From positions 22,194,001-22,258,000 of the forward strand of contig CM060732.1 in the NCBI GenBank assembly GCA_030704615.1: a stretch of 64,000 nt of DNA. Reading direction: 5' to 3'. This DNA is from Takakia lepidozioides (Eukaryota; Streptophyta; Takakiopsida; Takakiales; Takakiaceae). Within the stretch, counting starts at the first letter, position 1; each line of letters begins with the position of its first letter. Below are positions 44,273-55,688 of the stretch, piece after piece. The notes beneath the pieces are model-generated. The model was given only the letters and a program-made list of their open reading frames with translations, was not told the origin of the DNA and made no database searches. The translations under genes and the position numbers were made by a program.

Positions 44273-45872
44273 GCAGGATGGGCAAGCAGTTGTCTATGAA
44301 TCTCGAAAGATCAGTCCAGCAGAAAAGAATTACCCAACTCATGAAAAAGAACTGTTGGCAATAGTTCATGCTCTGAAGATATGGAGGCATTGCCTGCTTC
44401 CAGTTGATTTTGTGATAGAGACTGACCATCAAAGTTTGAAATACTTGACCACACAGCCTCATTTGAGTCAGAGGCAGATTAGCTGGTCAGAACTGCTTCA
44501 ACAGTTCCATTATGACCTAAAGTATGTCAAGGGGAGAGAGAATGTGATTGCTGATGCACTTTCTAGGAGACCATTACAAGCTAATGTTGTCTCATGCATC
44601 AGTAGCACTATATTTCAAGACATTAAAGGTCAATATGAGATTGATAAATTCTTCAAAGAGCCATTCAAGAGTTTGTCTCGTGACCAAAGAACTTCTATTG
44701 AGAAAGAGAAGTACCGGCCATACCTCTTGAGAGATGGGGTGTTATTTTATGATGGTCGGCTATGTGTTCCCCTGATTCCAGACTTGAGATTGCGGATTAT
44801 TCATGACAGTCACAATATTCCAATCTCTGGACACCCGGGCTTTCAGAGAACCTATTGGTCAATACGGAAGCACTATTTTTGGCCAGATATGAAGAGAAAA
44901 ATCAAAGAGTATGTGCAGAAATGTTTCCCCTGTCAGGTTTTGAAGTCAGAGAGAGTCAGACCTCCTGGATTATTACAACCTTTATCTGTTCCTGGATGGA
45001 ATTGGGAATCCATTAGCATGGATTTCATTGTGGCATTGCCCAGGACCAGAAATGGCCATGACAGTATCATGGTGTTTGTAGATAGGCTGTCTAAGATAGC
45101 CCACTTGATACCTACAAGGATGAGTGCTACGGCATCTGATGTTGCATCCTTGTACATGAAAGAGATATTCAGGATCCATGGTCTGCCTCGGGAGATTATT
45201 TGTGACAGGGACTCAAATTTTACTAGTCATTTTTGGATTGACTTGTTCAAGAAATTGGGAACCAAGGTGAGACTGAGTACGGCCTTTCACCCAGAAACAG
45301 ACGCTCAGACAGAAAGAACCAACCGTACAATAGAGGATATGTTGAGGATGTACGTTGGTGAAAGACAGTCCTCTTGGGAACAATATCTGTATATGGTGGA
45401 ATTTGCCTATAACAAGCATTTCCACAGTGCCATTGGCATGAGCCTATTTGAAGCTTTATATGGACGAGATTACTTAGCTCCTGCTTCGCTTATTGCACCA
45501 CCATCAAATGTGCAGAGTATGAATGACAGGATCAGAGAGATGCACTCTGTATTGGACCTGGTGAAGCGTAGTATGCAGGCTACGCGGGAACGGGCTAAGT
45601 TCTTTGCTGATAAGCACATAACTTTTCGTGAATTTGCCATTGGTGATATGGTGTTTTTGAAAGTTACACCTAAACGAAGCAATCTAACATTGGACAAGTG
45701 TTATAAGTTGTCACCAAGGTTTTGTGGCCTGTTTAAAATCCTGGAACGCCATAGCACAGTGGCATATGAGTTGGATCTGCCTCCAACATGGAAGATCCAT
45801 AAAACTTTCCATGTCAGCCTTTTCCAGAGGTATATGTCAGACCCATCACACATCTTGCCGACATTGCCTTAA
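44271..45872 (+). CDS. Gypsy-2 RNase H and integrase
   Basis: RNase H (ISPAEKNYPTHEKELLAIVH, FVIETDHQSLKYLTTQ, GRENVIADALSRR), HHCC finger (IHDSHNIPISGHPGFQRTYW ... CFPCQVLK), integrase core (SMDFIVALPRTRNGHDSIMV, CDRDSNFTSHFWIDL, FHPETDAQTERTNR). The true start lies in the inverted segment; the apparent start is only where the inversion ends. The frame stops at TAA 45870-45872 and continues open afterward. Confidence 0.9.
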   Translation: MQDGQAVVYESRKISPAEKNYPTHEKELLAIVHALKIWRHCLLPVDFVIETDHQSLKYLTTQPHLSQRQISWSELLQQFHYDLKYVKGRENVIADALSRRPLQANVVSCISSTIFQDIKGQYEIDKFFKEPFKSLSRDQRTSIEKEKYRPYLLRDGVLFYDGRLCVPLIPDLRLRIIHDSHNIPISGHPGFQRTYWSIRKHYFWPDMKRKIKEYVQKCFPCQVLKSERVRPPGLLQPLSVPGWNWESISMDFIVALPRTRNGHDSIMVFVDRLSKIAHLIPTRMSATASDVASLYMKEIFRIHGLPREIICDRDSNFTSHFWIDLFKKLGTKVRLSTAFHPETDAQTERTNRTIEDMLRMYVGERQSSWEQYLYMVEFAYNKHFHSAIGMSLFEALYGRDYLAPASLIAPPSNVQSMNDRIREMHSVLDLVKRSMQATRERAKFFADKHITFREFAIGDMVFLKVTPKRSNLTLDKCYKLSPRFCGLFKILERHSTVAYELDLPPTWKIHKTFHVSLFQRYMSDPSHILPTLP

Positions 45873-46091
45873 GCCATGAATGATGGTCAGCTGATGGCTG
45901 AACCCGAAAAGATTCTAGAAACGCGAGTGAAGCACCTGCGCAACCGTTCTTGGAAAGAACATTTGATTAAGTGGTTGCATTACCCAGAGACAGAAGCTAC
46001 TTGGGAGAAGGAAAATGAATTGACATTGAGTTACCCCTCATTTTCTGTCATTGAGGACAATGACCTGTCTTTGGGAGGGGGAATTTGTTAG
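45873..46091 (+). pseudogene. Gypsy-2 chromodomain-like tail
   Basis: Same frame as the integrase after the TAA: PEKILETRVKHLRNRSWKEH, LIKWLHYPETEATWEKE. This is the C-terminal chromodomain of plant chromoviruses. Confidence 0.8.
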
Positions 46092-46751
46092 GTGCCAACG
46101 AAGATCGACCTGTCAACCAGTTTGGAATAACAAGAGACTGCTAGAATATCGCCGAACTGACAGTTGCAGGTAAAATGGAGCAGGCTCGCGTGCATGAAGA
46201 GATCCAGGACTAGGGATTTAAAAAGTGTGCGTGGAGATGGCAAGATGGCTGGAGAAGGGATGATGGCATACAGGCGCCTGGAGCAGATCTGGATGCGCAT
46301 GAAAGATGATTTGTAGCACGGCGTGGTGGCTGGGTGGACCGGATGCTATAGCCGGTGCTGTGCTTTTAGAGTGTAGGTTGATGTTGGAATAGACGTCACT
46401 GGCCTTTGATGCCTTGTAGCGGCAGGGACTGTGATTTCTCTTTTGTATAGAGTGATGGTGTAAACCCTGTGAATAGCTTGGAACAAGAAAGATTCGCTTT
46501 AAGACTTGTGAATATGCTTTTCGTGAAGAACAGGGGTGAACGATCGTGGAGTGGAGTGATCTCTATTACGATCTGAGTCAAAGAATTGTGACTGGAATAA
46601 GAGAGGCTGGTTACATGAGGTCCATATTGTTGTTGATTCAAGCAAGCATATTTCTTGGGATCTTGATAGATTCCCTAGGAACGGCAAGATAAACAAAGCG
46701 CCTGAAATGGTTCTGTAGTTGGACTGAGGAAATAGAGTTAGATACTTTTCA
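46086..46751 (+). repeat. Gypsy-2 3' LTR
   Basis: Starts TGTTAGGTGCCA and ends TTTTCA; followed by TSD GATCC. Confidence 0.9.
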
Positions 46752-46756
46752 GATCC

Positions 46757-47715
46757 TATACTTCAGAGCCAGAAGATTAAACAGGCTTATGTCCCAGTTG
46801 GAAACACGGACTAACCTCACACGAGACCTCACATACCGGAGGACACCGAGAAGAGCGACTGTAGTTTGACATTATTACGATGCGGCCATTTTCTTCCCTT
46901 AGGATACCTTCTTTCCTCGGTTGCCTTGCCTCTTAAAATTTACTCTCTCTTTGCTTAGCTAGTATTTAATCCCCCTCTTCTTCTTTGTTCTTTAAGCAGT
47001 TGAATGTGATTAGCTAGTGTTACAATAACTTCCACACCTCGAAAGCGTCACAAAGAGGGCCCAGAACTTGAGACAACACTAAACATTGCTTACACGGTTT
47101 CATTGTAACAATGATTCCGGCAATTGACCTAGAACCTCAAACCCATTTGAAAGGATTTTATGTCAGAAGCATGGAGCATGCCATTTTCTTCGTCGTGCTC
47201 TCAATTGGATATCATGGCAAGCAATAAGGCATACCGCATGACTAATGTCTCATACGGTTATTCCAAAGATGGATTAGTCAGGGCTCATATTGTTCAGCGA
47301 TGCTTCCCTGCTGATCTTGCAGCTCGACTCCTAAATTCTTTGAGGGGTCGGATCCTTCTGGTTTCTTCAATAAAAAGCATGTGCTTTTATAAGCACCTCA
47401 AAATGGACCCTTGTCATGATTCATCTTCTGAAATAATCTATATATATGACCATATCTAGAAAAAGTTCATAAATTTAGCAAACGTTCCAGAAAAGGAAAG
47501 CTTCACAAAAGAAGATCGTACTCTTTAAACTTGAAGTTAGGCCGGCTTCTCGACAAGTTCGTTGTTGTTTACAAGTGAGAAAGATTTGAACAAAGTTTAA
47601 CTTCAAACTGCGAGACCTCAACTGTTGCCTGTCTAGCTGAGAAGTACTACCTAGCTGGGGTTGCCTTGGAACAGCCGAGGTGTAAGTTAGGATCTAGAAG
47701 TTGAGGAGTACGACC
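46757..47715. other. Intergenic sequence upstream of the MADS-box gene
   Basis: A 99-codon frame (47160-47459) has no recognisable domain. A TATA-like TCTATATATATGACC lies at about 47438-47452, some 265 bp before the MADS ATG, and may belong to its promoter. Confidence 0.4.
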
Positions 47716-48918
47716 ATGGGTAAGGTGAAATTAGAGATGAAGAAGATTGAGAATGTGATGAATAGGAAGGTTAGTTTTACGAAGAGGCGCTTTGGGCTGA
47801 TGAAAAAAGCCTTTCAGTTGTCAATTCTGTGCGACGTCGATATTGTGGTGCTCGTGTTCGGAGCGTCAGGCAAGTTTTTTCAATACTGCAACGGTTCGAT
47901 TGAGGACATGATCATGAGGTATGTCAATCTCCCCCAGGGGGAACGTGACAAGAGTTTGCAAGAGATGAGAAGAAGATGTGACGCTTTTGAGTCTGCTCTT
48001 AATATTGTTGGGGACATGCAGCGCTCGCATATGTCTCGAAGCCTCTATGTCCCGGGAAATCTTGACGGGTCCGTGCAGAAGATTCAAGAGGAGAGAAATC
48101 GGGCTTCTTCTAGTCAACAACAGCTTCCAACTTCTGGTCCAAGCAGAAACTTCATGGACGGGGGTACAGTTCATATGCAGGTATATATCGCTAGGCTCGA
48201 AGACCAGCAAAGGAGTCTTCATGCGGAAATAAATAAACTATCGTTTCATTCGCGGATCTATCTTGGAGACCCCGACATTATCCAACAATTGAGCATTGAC
48301 GCCTTGAGAAGAATAGATGCTCGATTGGCCGCATCACTTGACAAAGTTCGACGGCGCAGGCTCGACCTCATGAGCATGAATAATTTCCATCTAATCCCCT
48401 ATCAGCCAGCTCAACCTCCAGTCGGCATACAAAGACAAAATCCACAGGTTGCAGTCGATCCGCTGCAATCAGGAATTGACATGGGTCCTTGGCTTAGGGC
48501 CAGTTCCAGCAATTCCGTTGGGCGCCCTTTTGTCGATCAGAAAGGAGCAGCAGGGGAGGATACTTCTGTTCCAGCAGCTGAAGATCACAACAACGCTCAG
48601 ATCAACATGCAGTACACCATCCAAACTCCACATGTAGGGCAAGGACCCAATTCTGTTGGGCGCCCTTGGGCGGATCAGAAAGCTGCAGCAGGGGAGGATA
48701 CTTCTGTGCCAGCAGCTGAAGATCACAACAAGGCTCAAATCACCATGCAGTACATTAACATCCAAACTCCACATGTACAAATGCCCACAAATGTGCAGTC
48801 AGAAGGCAAAGGCAAAGGCCAGGCTTGCGACGGGCCCAACACTGGTGTAATGTCTGGTGAGGGAGACTGGGCAGATTTGGAATCAGGATGGGAGAGTTAT
48901 TATCTTGATGAACACTGA
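47716..48918 (+). CDS. MIKC*-type MADS-box transcription factor, intronless
   Basis: Start ATG at 47716 in ACCATGG context; upstream in-frame codons give only a TTG. 400 residues. MADS domain at residues 1-60: MGKVKLEMKKIENVMNRKVS, FTKRRFGLMKKAFQLSILCD. After it comes GSIEDMIMRYVNLPQGER, characteristic of the MIKC* (M-delta) class, which in land plants acts mainly in the male gametophyte. A helical K-like region is around residues 155-215 (IDALRRIDARLAASLDKVRR). The C-terminal part has two 46-residue repeats (NSVGRPxxDQK ... PHV) and an acidic end (WADLESGWESYYLDEH). MIKC* genes normally have many introns, so this uninterrupted frame suggests a retrocopy. The protein is intact. Confidence 0.85.
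   Translation: MGKVKLEMKKIENVMNRKVSFTKRRFGLMKKAFQLSILCDVDIVVLVFGASGKFFQYCNGSIEDMIMRYVNLPQGERDKSLQEMRRRCDAFESALNIVGDMQRSHMSRSLYVPGNLDGSVQKIQEERNRASSSQQQLPTSGPSRNFMDGGTVHMQVYIARLEDQQRSLHAEINKLSFHSRIYLGDPDIIQQLSIDALRRIDARLAASLDKVRRRRLDLMSMNNFHLIPYQPAQPPVGIQRQNPQVAVDPLQSGIDMGPWLRASSSNSVGRPFVDQKGAAGEDTSVPAAEDHNNAQINMQYTIQTPHVGQGPNSVGRPWADQKAAAGEDTSVPAAEDHNKAQITMQYINIQTPHVQMPTNVQSEGKGKGQACDGPNTGVMSGEGDWADLESGWESYYLDEH
48513..48788 (+). repeat. 138-bp tandem duplication in the MADS C-terminal region
   Basis: Two in-frame copies starting at 48513 and 48651; 46 codons each, with a few substitutions. Confidence 0.9.
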
Positions 48919-51900
48919 CCTCCGAACGAGCAGCTGCAAATAGCGCCCACTCATTTCTTGCAGCCTAGACGACCAGCAGTATCTAGATGCTAATTGGATT
49001 CCAAAACAGAACACTGGTCAACTAGTTATATATATATGCCAAATTATGAGTAGAGCTCTGTCATCACAATCCTGGAAGGCATGAAGAACCCAAGTCTCCT
49101 TGATGTCGAGTTTGTAAGGTCTTCAAGTCAGCTGGCTGGAAACACCTCACAGGGCTGTGCAAGCTGATGCTCATGGGCATGATGGCCAGTAGTATAAACT
49201 GAAGTTGTTTCTAAGCTGGCCCATGTGCCAGTAATCAAGGATTGAGCCATAGCCTGGTGGTGGTGGGTAGTCTCCCTGTTGCAGTATGCCTTATGGCTCT
49301 TTGTGGCTGGAACCTTATTCTTTCTCTTTCAAGATTCCTCCATGGTCAGTCCTACTGAGGTCCCCCTTGTTTGCTTGGGCTTGCAATTATCAAGACTTAC
49401 CCTAGAAGATTATTTCGTTGAGAGGAGTGGGCAATGATTTCTAGGAGTCCCTGTGAGGTTGAATGAAAATCCCGGGCAGGGAGATCTCACCCATGAAAAC
49501 CCAACAGATTTCATCCGAAAATAGAAGCTTTCCTCACATCATACTCCACCCACTCACCTCACCATTGCAAATCCTGGAGACCTGTTCAGTTTCTATTTTG
49601 GTCTTGTTTTGCAAAACAGTACCGCAGGGGCTGGACTTAGTATGCTACACTTGTGCACTCCAACTCTCAGGTCTTCCGTTCTTGAGCATATCTTCATTCT
49701 CTCTTCGTAGTGAGGGCGACAAAGTTGAGTGGGAAGATGGGTCTGCGCACCTTGTATGCACTCTGTTTTCTCGCATTTTCTTGTATTTGCTTGAAGTTGG
49801 CATACTTCGTGGTTTCTTTGGTAACCTAATCTGCTTCTGTGGGGGTCTGAATTTGTCATCTGAGGTTGGGGTTTATAAGAGCTGCCGCCATGGCTCTCAA
49901 GCGGCAACTGCAACGGCCGGGGTCCTGACGACATCCGTGTAGTTGGAAATCGCGTTCGAACACCCAATTATGCCATGGGTTACAGATTGCGTTGCCGCCA
50001 TGACTTGGATAAGATGTTCTAGTAGCCAAATCTTCTCCCAGGTACCTCCCATCTCCTTCCTCCCTCTCTTTGGTCTGATCCTGCTCGGTATGGTTGGTTA
50101 GAATTTTGGAGATTCTCACCCTCCTCATTGCCTTCAACGTTTCCCTTAGTTTTAATTCTTGCAACATCTTTTGTATGCAATCTAGGAACGGTGTTGGACA
50201 GGAATTGATACTTCATTGAGGTTGTTGCAGGTGGGGGAGAGGTTGCTGGACTTCGTGTGGGGATGAGTAGGAGCACAGATGCTGTGGCCACCTGATGCGG
50301 AAGGAAGGAAGGGAGATATGTACATATACTGCTCCTGCTGTAGCTTTCTAGTTACTCAGTGGTTTGAGAAGTGCAAGCACAAACCAACGCATGTAACACA
50401 GATGTAAAGGATGCCAAGTGAACAATTTTGGCGATTCAGCAAAAGCTGAAAACAGGCTGTGGTTCACAATAGCTGGCAGCAGGATGCTACTTCCTTCTTT
50501 CTTTCTCGCACCTGATGCTAGCCTCAAACTAGTTTGGGTTTTCTTCAGAAGTGTGCTTCTTGTTCTTTGGCTCAAGTATCTTGGACTAAAAGAATTCGTA
50601 GACTTGTACTGCAAGCCTACACTTGCCAAGTTGTCTATGGATACATAGGTCGCTGGCTGCGATGTGCTTCAATGCGAGCACTTCCTGTTCCAGGAAACTT
50701 GGGCCATATGGTAGAATGCACATGTATTGCTTCAAGAGGTAAGAGGGTACAGAGACTAAGGCCTGGGGAAAGATCTGCAAAGGTCATGGGAGGTAGAGAG
50801 ATTCACACACACAAGCACAACAGGAACTTGGAGAGGCAGCAACAGTTGATGTCCTTGATTGAAGACTCCAACACACTGCCATTGGACCCCTACTGCTTGT
50901 TTACAAGCTGGTTAGCTAAACGACTGTCAAGTTGCTAAAATTACCGGATGCCAGAGTTCTCCTATTATCTGATCTAGGGAGTGAAGTAGCTCCCAATAGC
51001 TATCACCACTTGTCTCTACGTCTCTACCTGTCACTATATGTCCCCCTACAACAACCTCCAGCCGCAGATTTGGATCGAGGACTGTGATGGAGAGAACAAA
51101 GTAGAGGACCCTAGGACCCACGTTGCCTCAGACAGTAAAGGAGGATGTTCAAATGAAACTTAAACTTCACGAAGTGGGCCTGGCGGTTGCATCCTCAGCC
51201 CATATTTTTCGCACCATTCCCCAACCAGTTGGCTGCATGGCCCCATACTATCCTACCCTGCCTCTGCTTCTGAGAAGACTGTCCTCCCTTTCATTCCTGT
51301 GGAACTCCTGACCACATTTTCTTGTCTCTCCCTTCGCGCAATATCTCCATGAATTGTAGACTTGTATGGGAGAGGTTACATGTGGCCGGATAGACATGAC
51401 GTTCGCAGAGCTGAAATTGCAAAAATTACAGACAAGAGAGATTCTCACAATCACAAACATAGTCAGATGTAGATCCCTCCACATGAGTTGTGCAAATGAT
51501 CTTGATCCATTCCATTAGTTCAAGCTTGTTTCCTCTATATTCACACCCGCAGCTTGGAAACACAAAGGGGTAATTAGTCAATTGGGGCAATGCAGTGCTC
51601 TTAACTTGAAAGAATTCTTGGATATTACATTTTAACACTTCTCACAAAACACTTCAAATATAATATTCTCCACATTCACATTGCCAGGAATGATCTCAAG
51701 ACTTCCACCAACTTAGTACAAACTGGTCCGCTAATCAAGGGTCCGCTAATCAACTTTGGTGATCCCCCAAAAACAGTTGCAAGAAGAAAATAACAACAAT
51801 AAACCCTATTATATGTTTAGTACAAAGCATATAAGAAGTAATCTGTCCTTCGTGCACATCTCATCACTTCTCTAACCCTGATCTCGGAGCTCAGAGTGGG

Positions 51901-52701
51901 TTGAGACGTTTAGACATCAGGGGGTTCTAGACCCCACTAGGATGTAAGCCAATGTGTTAACGGCACCCATTAAATGGGGTTACCCACCCTTTTGACTACA
52001 AGAAATTTGGGGTACCACTGATTACTTTTTTTGACATCTTAAAGGAGCGGTAGGTTACCTCAAAAGTTGGAACGAGTACCCAAATATCCATGCATTGTGG
52101 TCGGCAAAGTCATAGTGCTTCATCCTGCCTGCATCATCGTCAAACGTGGATATGGTTACTGTGCACTCCTTGTCCCCAGCCAGAGTCGCCTCCCTCTCCT
52201 CTCCTGCAGTCTCGTATGTCAGACTTAAGAAAAAAAGGGTACCCATGCCTGGCCATGGAGTACCCAAATAACATACCCAAATGCCTCTGTTTGGGATTTG
52301 TCCTTGCTTGTAGTCTCAAGACAGCCTTCTCGGCCTCTCTTGTGAAAGATTTGCATAAAAATACAACAATGTTGACTGATTGTTTATCTGGATAGTTGGA
52401 TTCCTATGAACATCTAGTTGTCACAATTGTGCTCGGAGTAATGGGCCTATATCCTTTGAAGATTCACATGTTCTACCTTCTTGGTCCAAAAATTTCAACA
52501 CCCATCTTCTGTCCAAGCAGTGATGACACCTCTGTAAGAAGGTTGTCTGGCTGCTGTTCAATGACCATTTGTAAACAGAAATGATCACCATGAGCAGCTC
52601 AAAGAGAGTCTGACAATGTCTTGCAATTTTTCTCCTTGCATAAGAAAATAACAATAACTTCCATTGTCATGATGCATTTTCTTTCGTGCATGTTGGTTGC
52701 T
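48919..52701. other. Long stretch without a supported gene
   Basis: Only scattered frames. The minus strand at 49997-49890 has ATGGCGGCAACGCAATCTG with a short Ala/Ser/Thr-rich frame, reminiscent of a transit peptide start but ending after about 34 codons. A 134-codon plus frame at 50534-50938 has no recognisable motif. The rest looks non-coding. Confidence 0.4.
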
Positions 52702-55205
52702 TCACCAGTAATCCCCACAAGAACAAACGCCATCTTGGAATTGTGGAAGCGGTTGGCATCCCGGACAATAATTGTTCGTCCGACAATATTTGAGATGATC
52801 TTGGTGGCGGTGTGGCAATCACCACACGTTCGAAGGTTCTTGATGACGCAGATAGGTGTACCAGGTGGTGTGCTGATCAGCCCAAAGGCAATCGCAAGCT
52901 TCTCACTGTGGTGGCCAAGAGAAATTTCCTTCTGCTCCTCCTCCACATCATGCAATACAAAGCGTGTGTCAGGCACATACCCAGCCTCCTTCATCTGCCA
53001 AGCTAACGTCCTTAACTCTGAATGGATTTCCTCAATTTAGGGATGCAACTTGTCATCAACAACAAACGTATGCACACAGTTGTCCACCTCAATGCAACTG
53101 CACCCTGGCTCCTTTCTGACACCCCTATCCTGCATCATTTTTTTCACCTTTGCTGTATCCTCCCACCTGCCAGCAGCTGCATAGATGTTTGATAGCAGCA
53201 CATAAGTTCCAGCATGCTGTGAATCCCATTTGAGAAGGGATTTTGCTGCTCGTTCTGCCACCTCCACATTGCCATGAATTCTGCAGGCAGCAAGCAAGGC
53301 CCCCCACACTGCAGCATCTGGTTTGATTGGCATTTTGTTGATGAAGTCCTCTGCCTCATCCAATTGCCCTGCACGACCAAGAAGGTCCACCATGCAGCCA
53401 AAATGCTCCACTGTAGGAGTAAGACCATAATCTCGAGTCATAGAATCGAAGTAGTGACAGCCTTCATCCACTAGGCCCACATTCCTGCATGCAGAGAGAA
53501 CACATATAAAGGTGATACCATTCGGCTTCAAGCCTTCCTGTTTCATTTGTTCAAACAGTTGAAGGGCCTCCCCACCACACCCATGCTGAGCATATCCCGC
53601 GACCATCGGATTCCATGAGACCACATCTCGTTTAGTCATATGGTCAAACACTTGATGTGAATCCTTCATGCTACCGCATTTGGCATACATATTAATGAGG
53701 GCATTTTCCAGAATGATATCTGGCACAATTCCAGCTTCCATGATGTCGCTGTGAACCTTTTTTCCCTTCTCCAGTACTGCCAGGCTGGCACACGCCCTCA
53801 CAACGCTAATGAATGTCACCTTGTCAGCCATTATTCCTTCCTTTATCATCTGCTCATAGCTCTCAAAAGCTTCCCTGCCACACCCATTCTGGGCATATCC
53901 TGCAATCATGGCGCTCCATGAAACCTCATTCCGTTGAGTCATATTGTCAAACACTTGACGCATATCCTTCATGCTGCCACACTTGGCATACATGTCAACA
54001 AGGGCAGTCTCCAACATGACATCTGGCAAAATTCCAGCTTTGATGATCTCAGTGTGCACCTCTTTGCCCTTTTCCAGGGCTGTTAGGCTAGCACAGGCGT
54101 TGAGGACAGAAATGTACGTAACGTTATCGGCCCTCACCCCTTCCAGTCTCATTTGCTCATAAATCTCGCAAGCCTCCCTACCATAGCCATTCTGGGCATA
54201 TCCTGCAATCATTGCACTCCAGGAGACCACATTGCGTTGAGACATACTGTTGAACAATTGCCGTGCATCCTCCACGCTCCCACATTTGGCATACATGTCA
54301 ACAAGGGCAGTCTCCAGGATGACATCTGGTGCGATTCCAGCTTTGATGATCTGAACACGCACCTGTTTGCCCTTTTCCAGAGTTGCCATGCTAGCACATG
54401 CATTGACAATGGAAATGAATGTGACCTTATCGGCCGTCACCCCATATCGTGTCATCTGCTCATACATCTTCAACGCCTCCCTATAACACCCATTTTGAGC
54501 ATATCCTGCAATCATGACATTCCATGAGACCACATTTCGTTGGGCCATGTTGTCAAACACTTGTTGCGCATCCTTCATGCTCCCGCATTTGGCATACATG
54601 TCAGCAAGGGCAGTCTCCAGGATGACATCTAGGACAATTCCAAGTTTGATGATGTCAGCATGAACTTCTATGCCCTTTTCCAGGGCTGACAGGCTGGCAG
54701 AAGCCTTGAGAACGCAAGTGAATGTGACCTTGTTGGGAGCTACCCCCTCCCTAATCATTTGCTCATACATCTGGAAGGCCTCCTTACCACACCCATGCTT
54801 CGCATACCCTGCTATCATATTATTCCACACAAACATATCTCGTTCAGGCATTTTGTCAAACACTTGGCGTGCATCCACCAAGCTCCCACACTTGGCATAC
54901 ATGTTGACAAGGGTTTTGTACAGAAAGGTAGTTGGCTTGACTCCACTTTGGATAATATGGCTGTGCACCTGCTTTCCTGTTCCTAGGTCTTTAGTTTTGG
55001 TGCACTCCTCCAAGAGACAGATATAAGATTTGGAGTCTGCTGAAATTCCTCCTTGGTTCAAAATGTACACTGCCTTTTTCAGTTGTCCTGCTATACATAG
55101 TGTCCTCACATCCCCACAAGTGCTGGAAGAGTTCGTCTTGACTCCATCTCTTGGTCCACTTTCAAAAGCAGTGGTGCCTAACTCAAACAACTCTGCTTGA
55201 TTCAA
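52702..55205 (-). pseudogene. PPR protein, PLS class with E/E+ and DYW domains; nonsense and frameshift in the DYW part
   Basis: PLS-class PPR proteins act in plastids or mitochondria; DYW domains are the cytidine deaminases of C-to-U RNA editing. The array of P, L and S motifs is intact (repeated MYAKCGSMKDARQVFDNM-like and VVSWNAMIAGYAQNG-like units), then E and E+ motifs (AAWGALLAACRIHGNVE-like, GVRKEPGCSCIEVDNCVHTF). In-frame TAA at 53039-53037 interrupts HP-x-IEEIHSEL. The same frame continues through [12 protein letters not shown] and [13 protein letters not shown] (the HxE and CxxCH zinc site) to RDANRFHN; a one-base loss near 52735 shifts the end, but GVCSCGDYW and a stop follow in another frame (52702). 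No ATG precedes the PPR array in frame; the first codon is TTG, so a 5' exon may be missing. Confidence 0.85.
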
Positions 55206-55688
55206 CCTTGTTATCCTGGAACTTACACCTCTTGGTTAGAAACGTTGACCCTCAAACCACATAATATGCCAAAGCTCTTTGGTAATTCACAGAAAGACTC
55301 ACCTTAATGACAGGATCTTTGCTACATCTTAATAAGGTCCTTGCTTTGGGTACCTCCACATCCCAGCATGTAAGTACTTGCAACATATATAGAAACTCAT
55401 ATGCCAGCTATGATATCTGAATTTTATGCATTAACTACAAAGAAGCATGTCTCCCAATCCTGATCACCTCCCAAAAGCAAAACATTACAAAACTTGAATC
55501 CATGCCAAATTCTACCCAATTTGTTATTTCCTATGCACCCAGCATACAATCTGCTCCATCCTTGCTAGGTTCCATTTGCCTTACTAGAACCTCTGCCCCG
55601 TGAGATATGTAATGGATGGATAACTGTCTCCCATAACAAAATTATAATTAAGCATACTGCAGAACACCCCAAACAACTAACAGACAGA
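55206..55688. other. Upstream flank of the PPR locus
   Basis: No supported ORF. GGTGTAAGT on the minus strand at about 55231-55223 could be a donor of a 5' exon, in which case the PPR frame would start further right. Confidence 0.3.

Larger units (their letters stand above)
41568..46751 (+). mobile_element. Second Ty3/gypsy element with chromodomain, internally rearranged
   Basis: LTRs 41568-42235 and 46086-46751, TSD GATCC (41563-41567 and 46752-46756), primer-binding site TGGTATCAGAGC at 42238, polypurine tract GGGAGGGGGAA at 46073-46083. LTRs differ at about a dozen sites by eye, so it is older than the chromovirus at 30 kb. The middle (about 43066-44272) is inverted relative to the rest. 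Confidence 0.95.

Noticed and set aside
50534-50938. 134-codon plus-strand ORF
   Set aside because: No recognisable domain, no splice or promoter context, composition like random sequence.
53037-53039. TAA in the DYW region as a site repaired by U-to-C RNA editing
   Set aside because: Such editing is known for organelle transcripts, while this is a nuclear-type gene, and a further frameshift downstream would remain.
53274-55026. Several plus-strand ORFs over the first PPR locus
   Set aside because: Antisense shadows created by the repetitive PPR codons.
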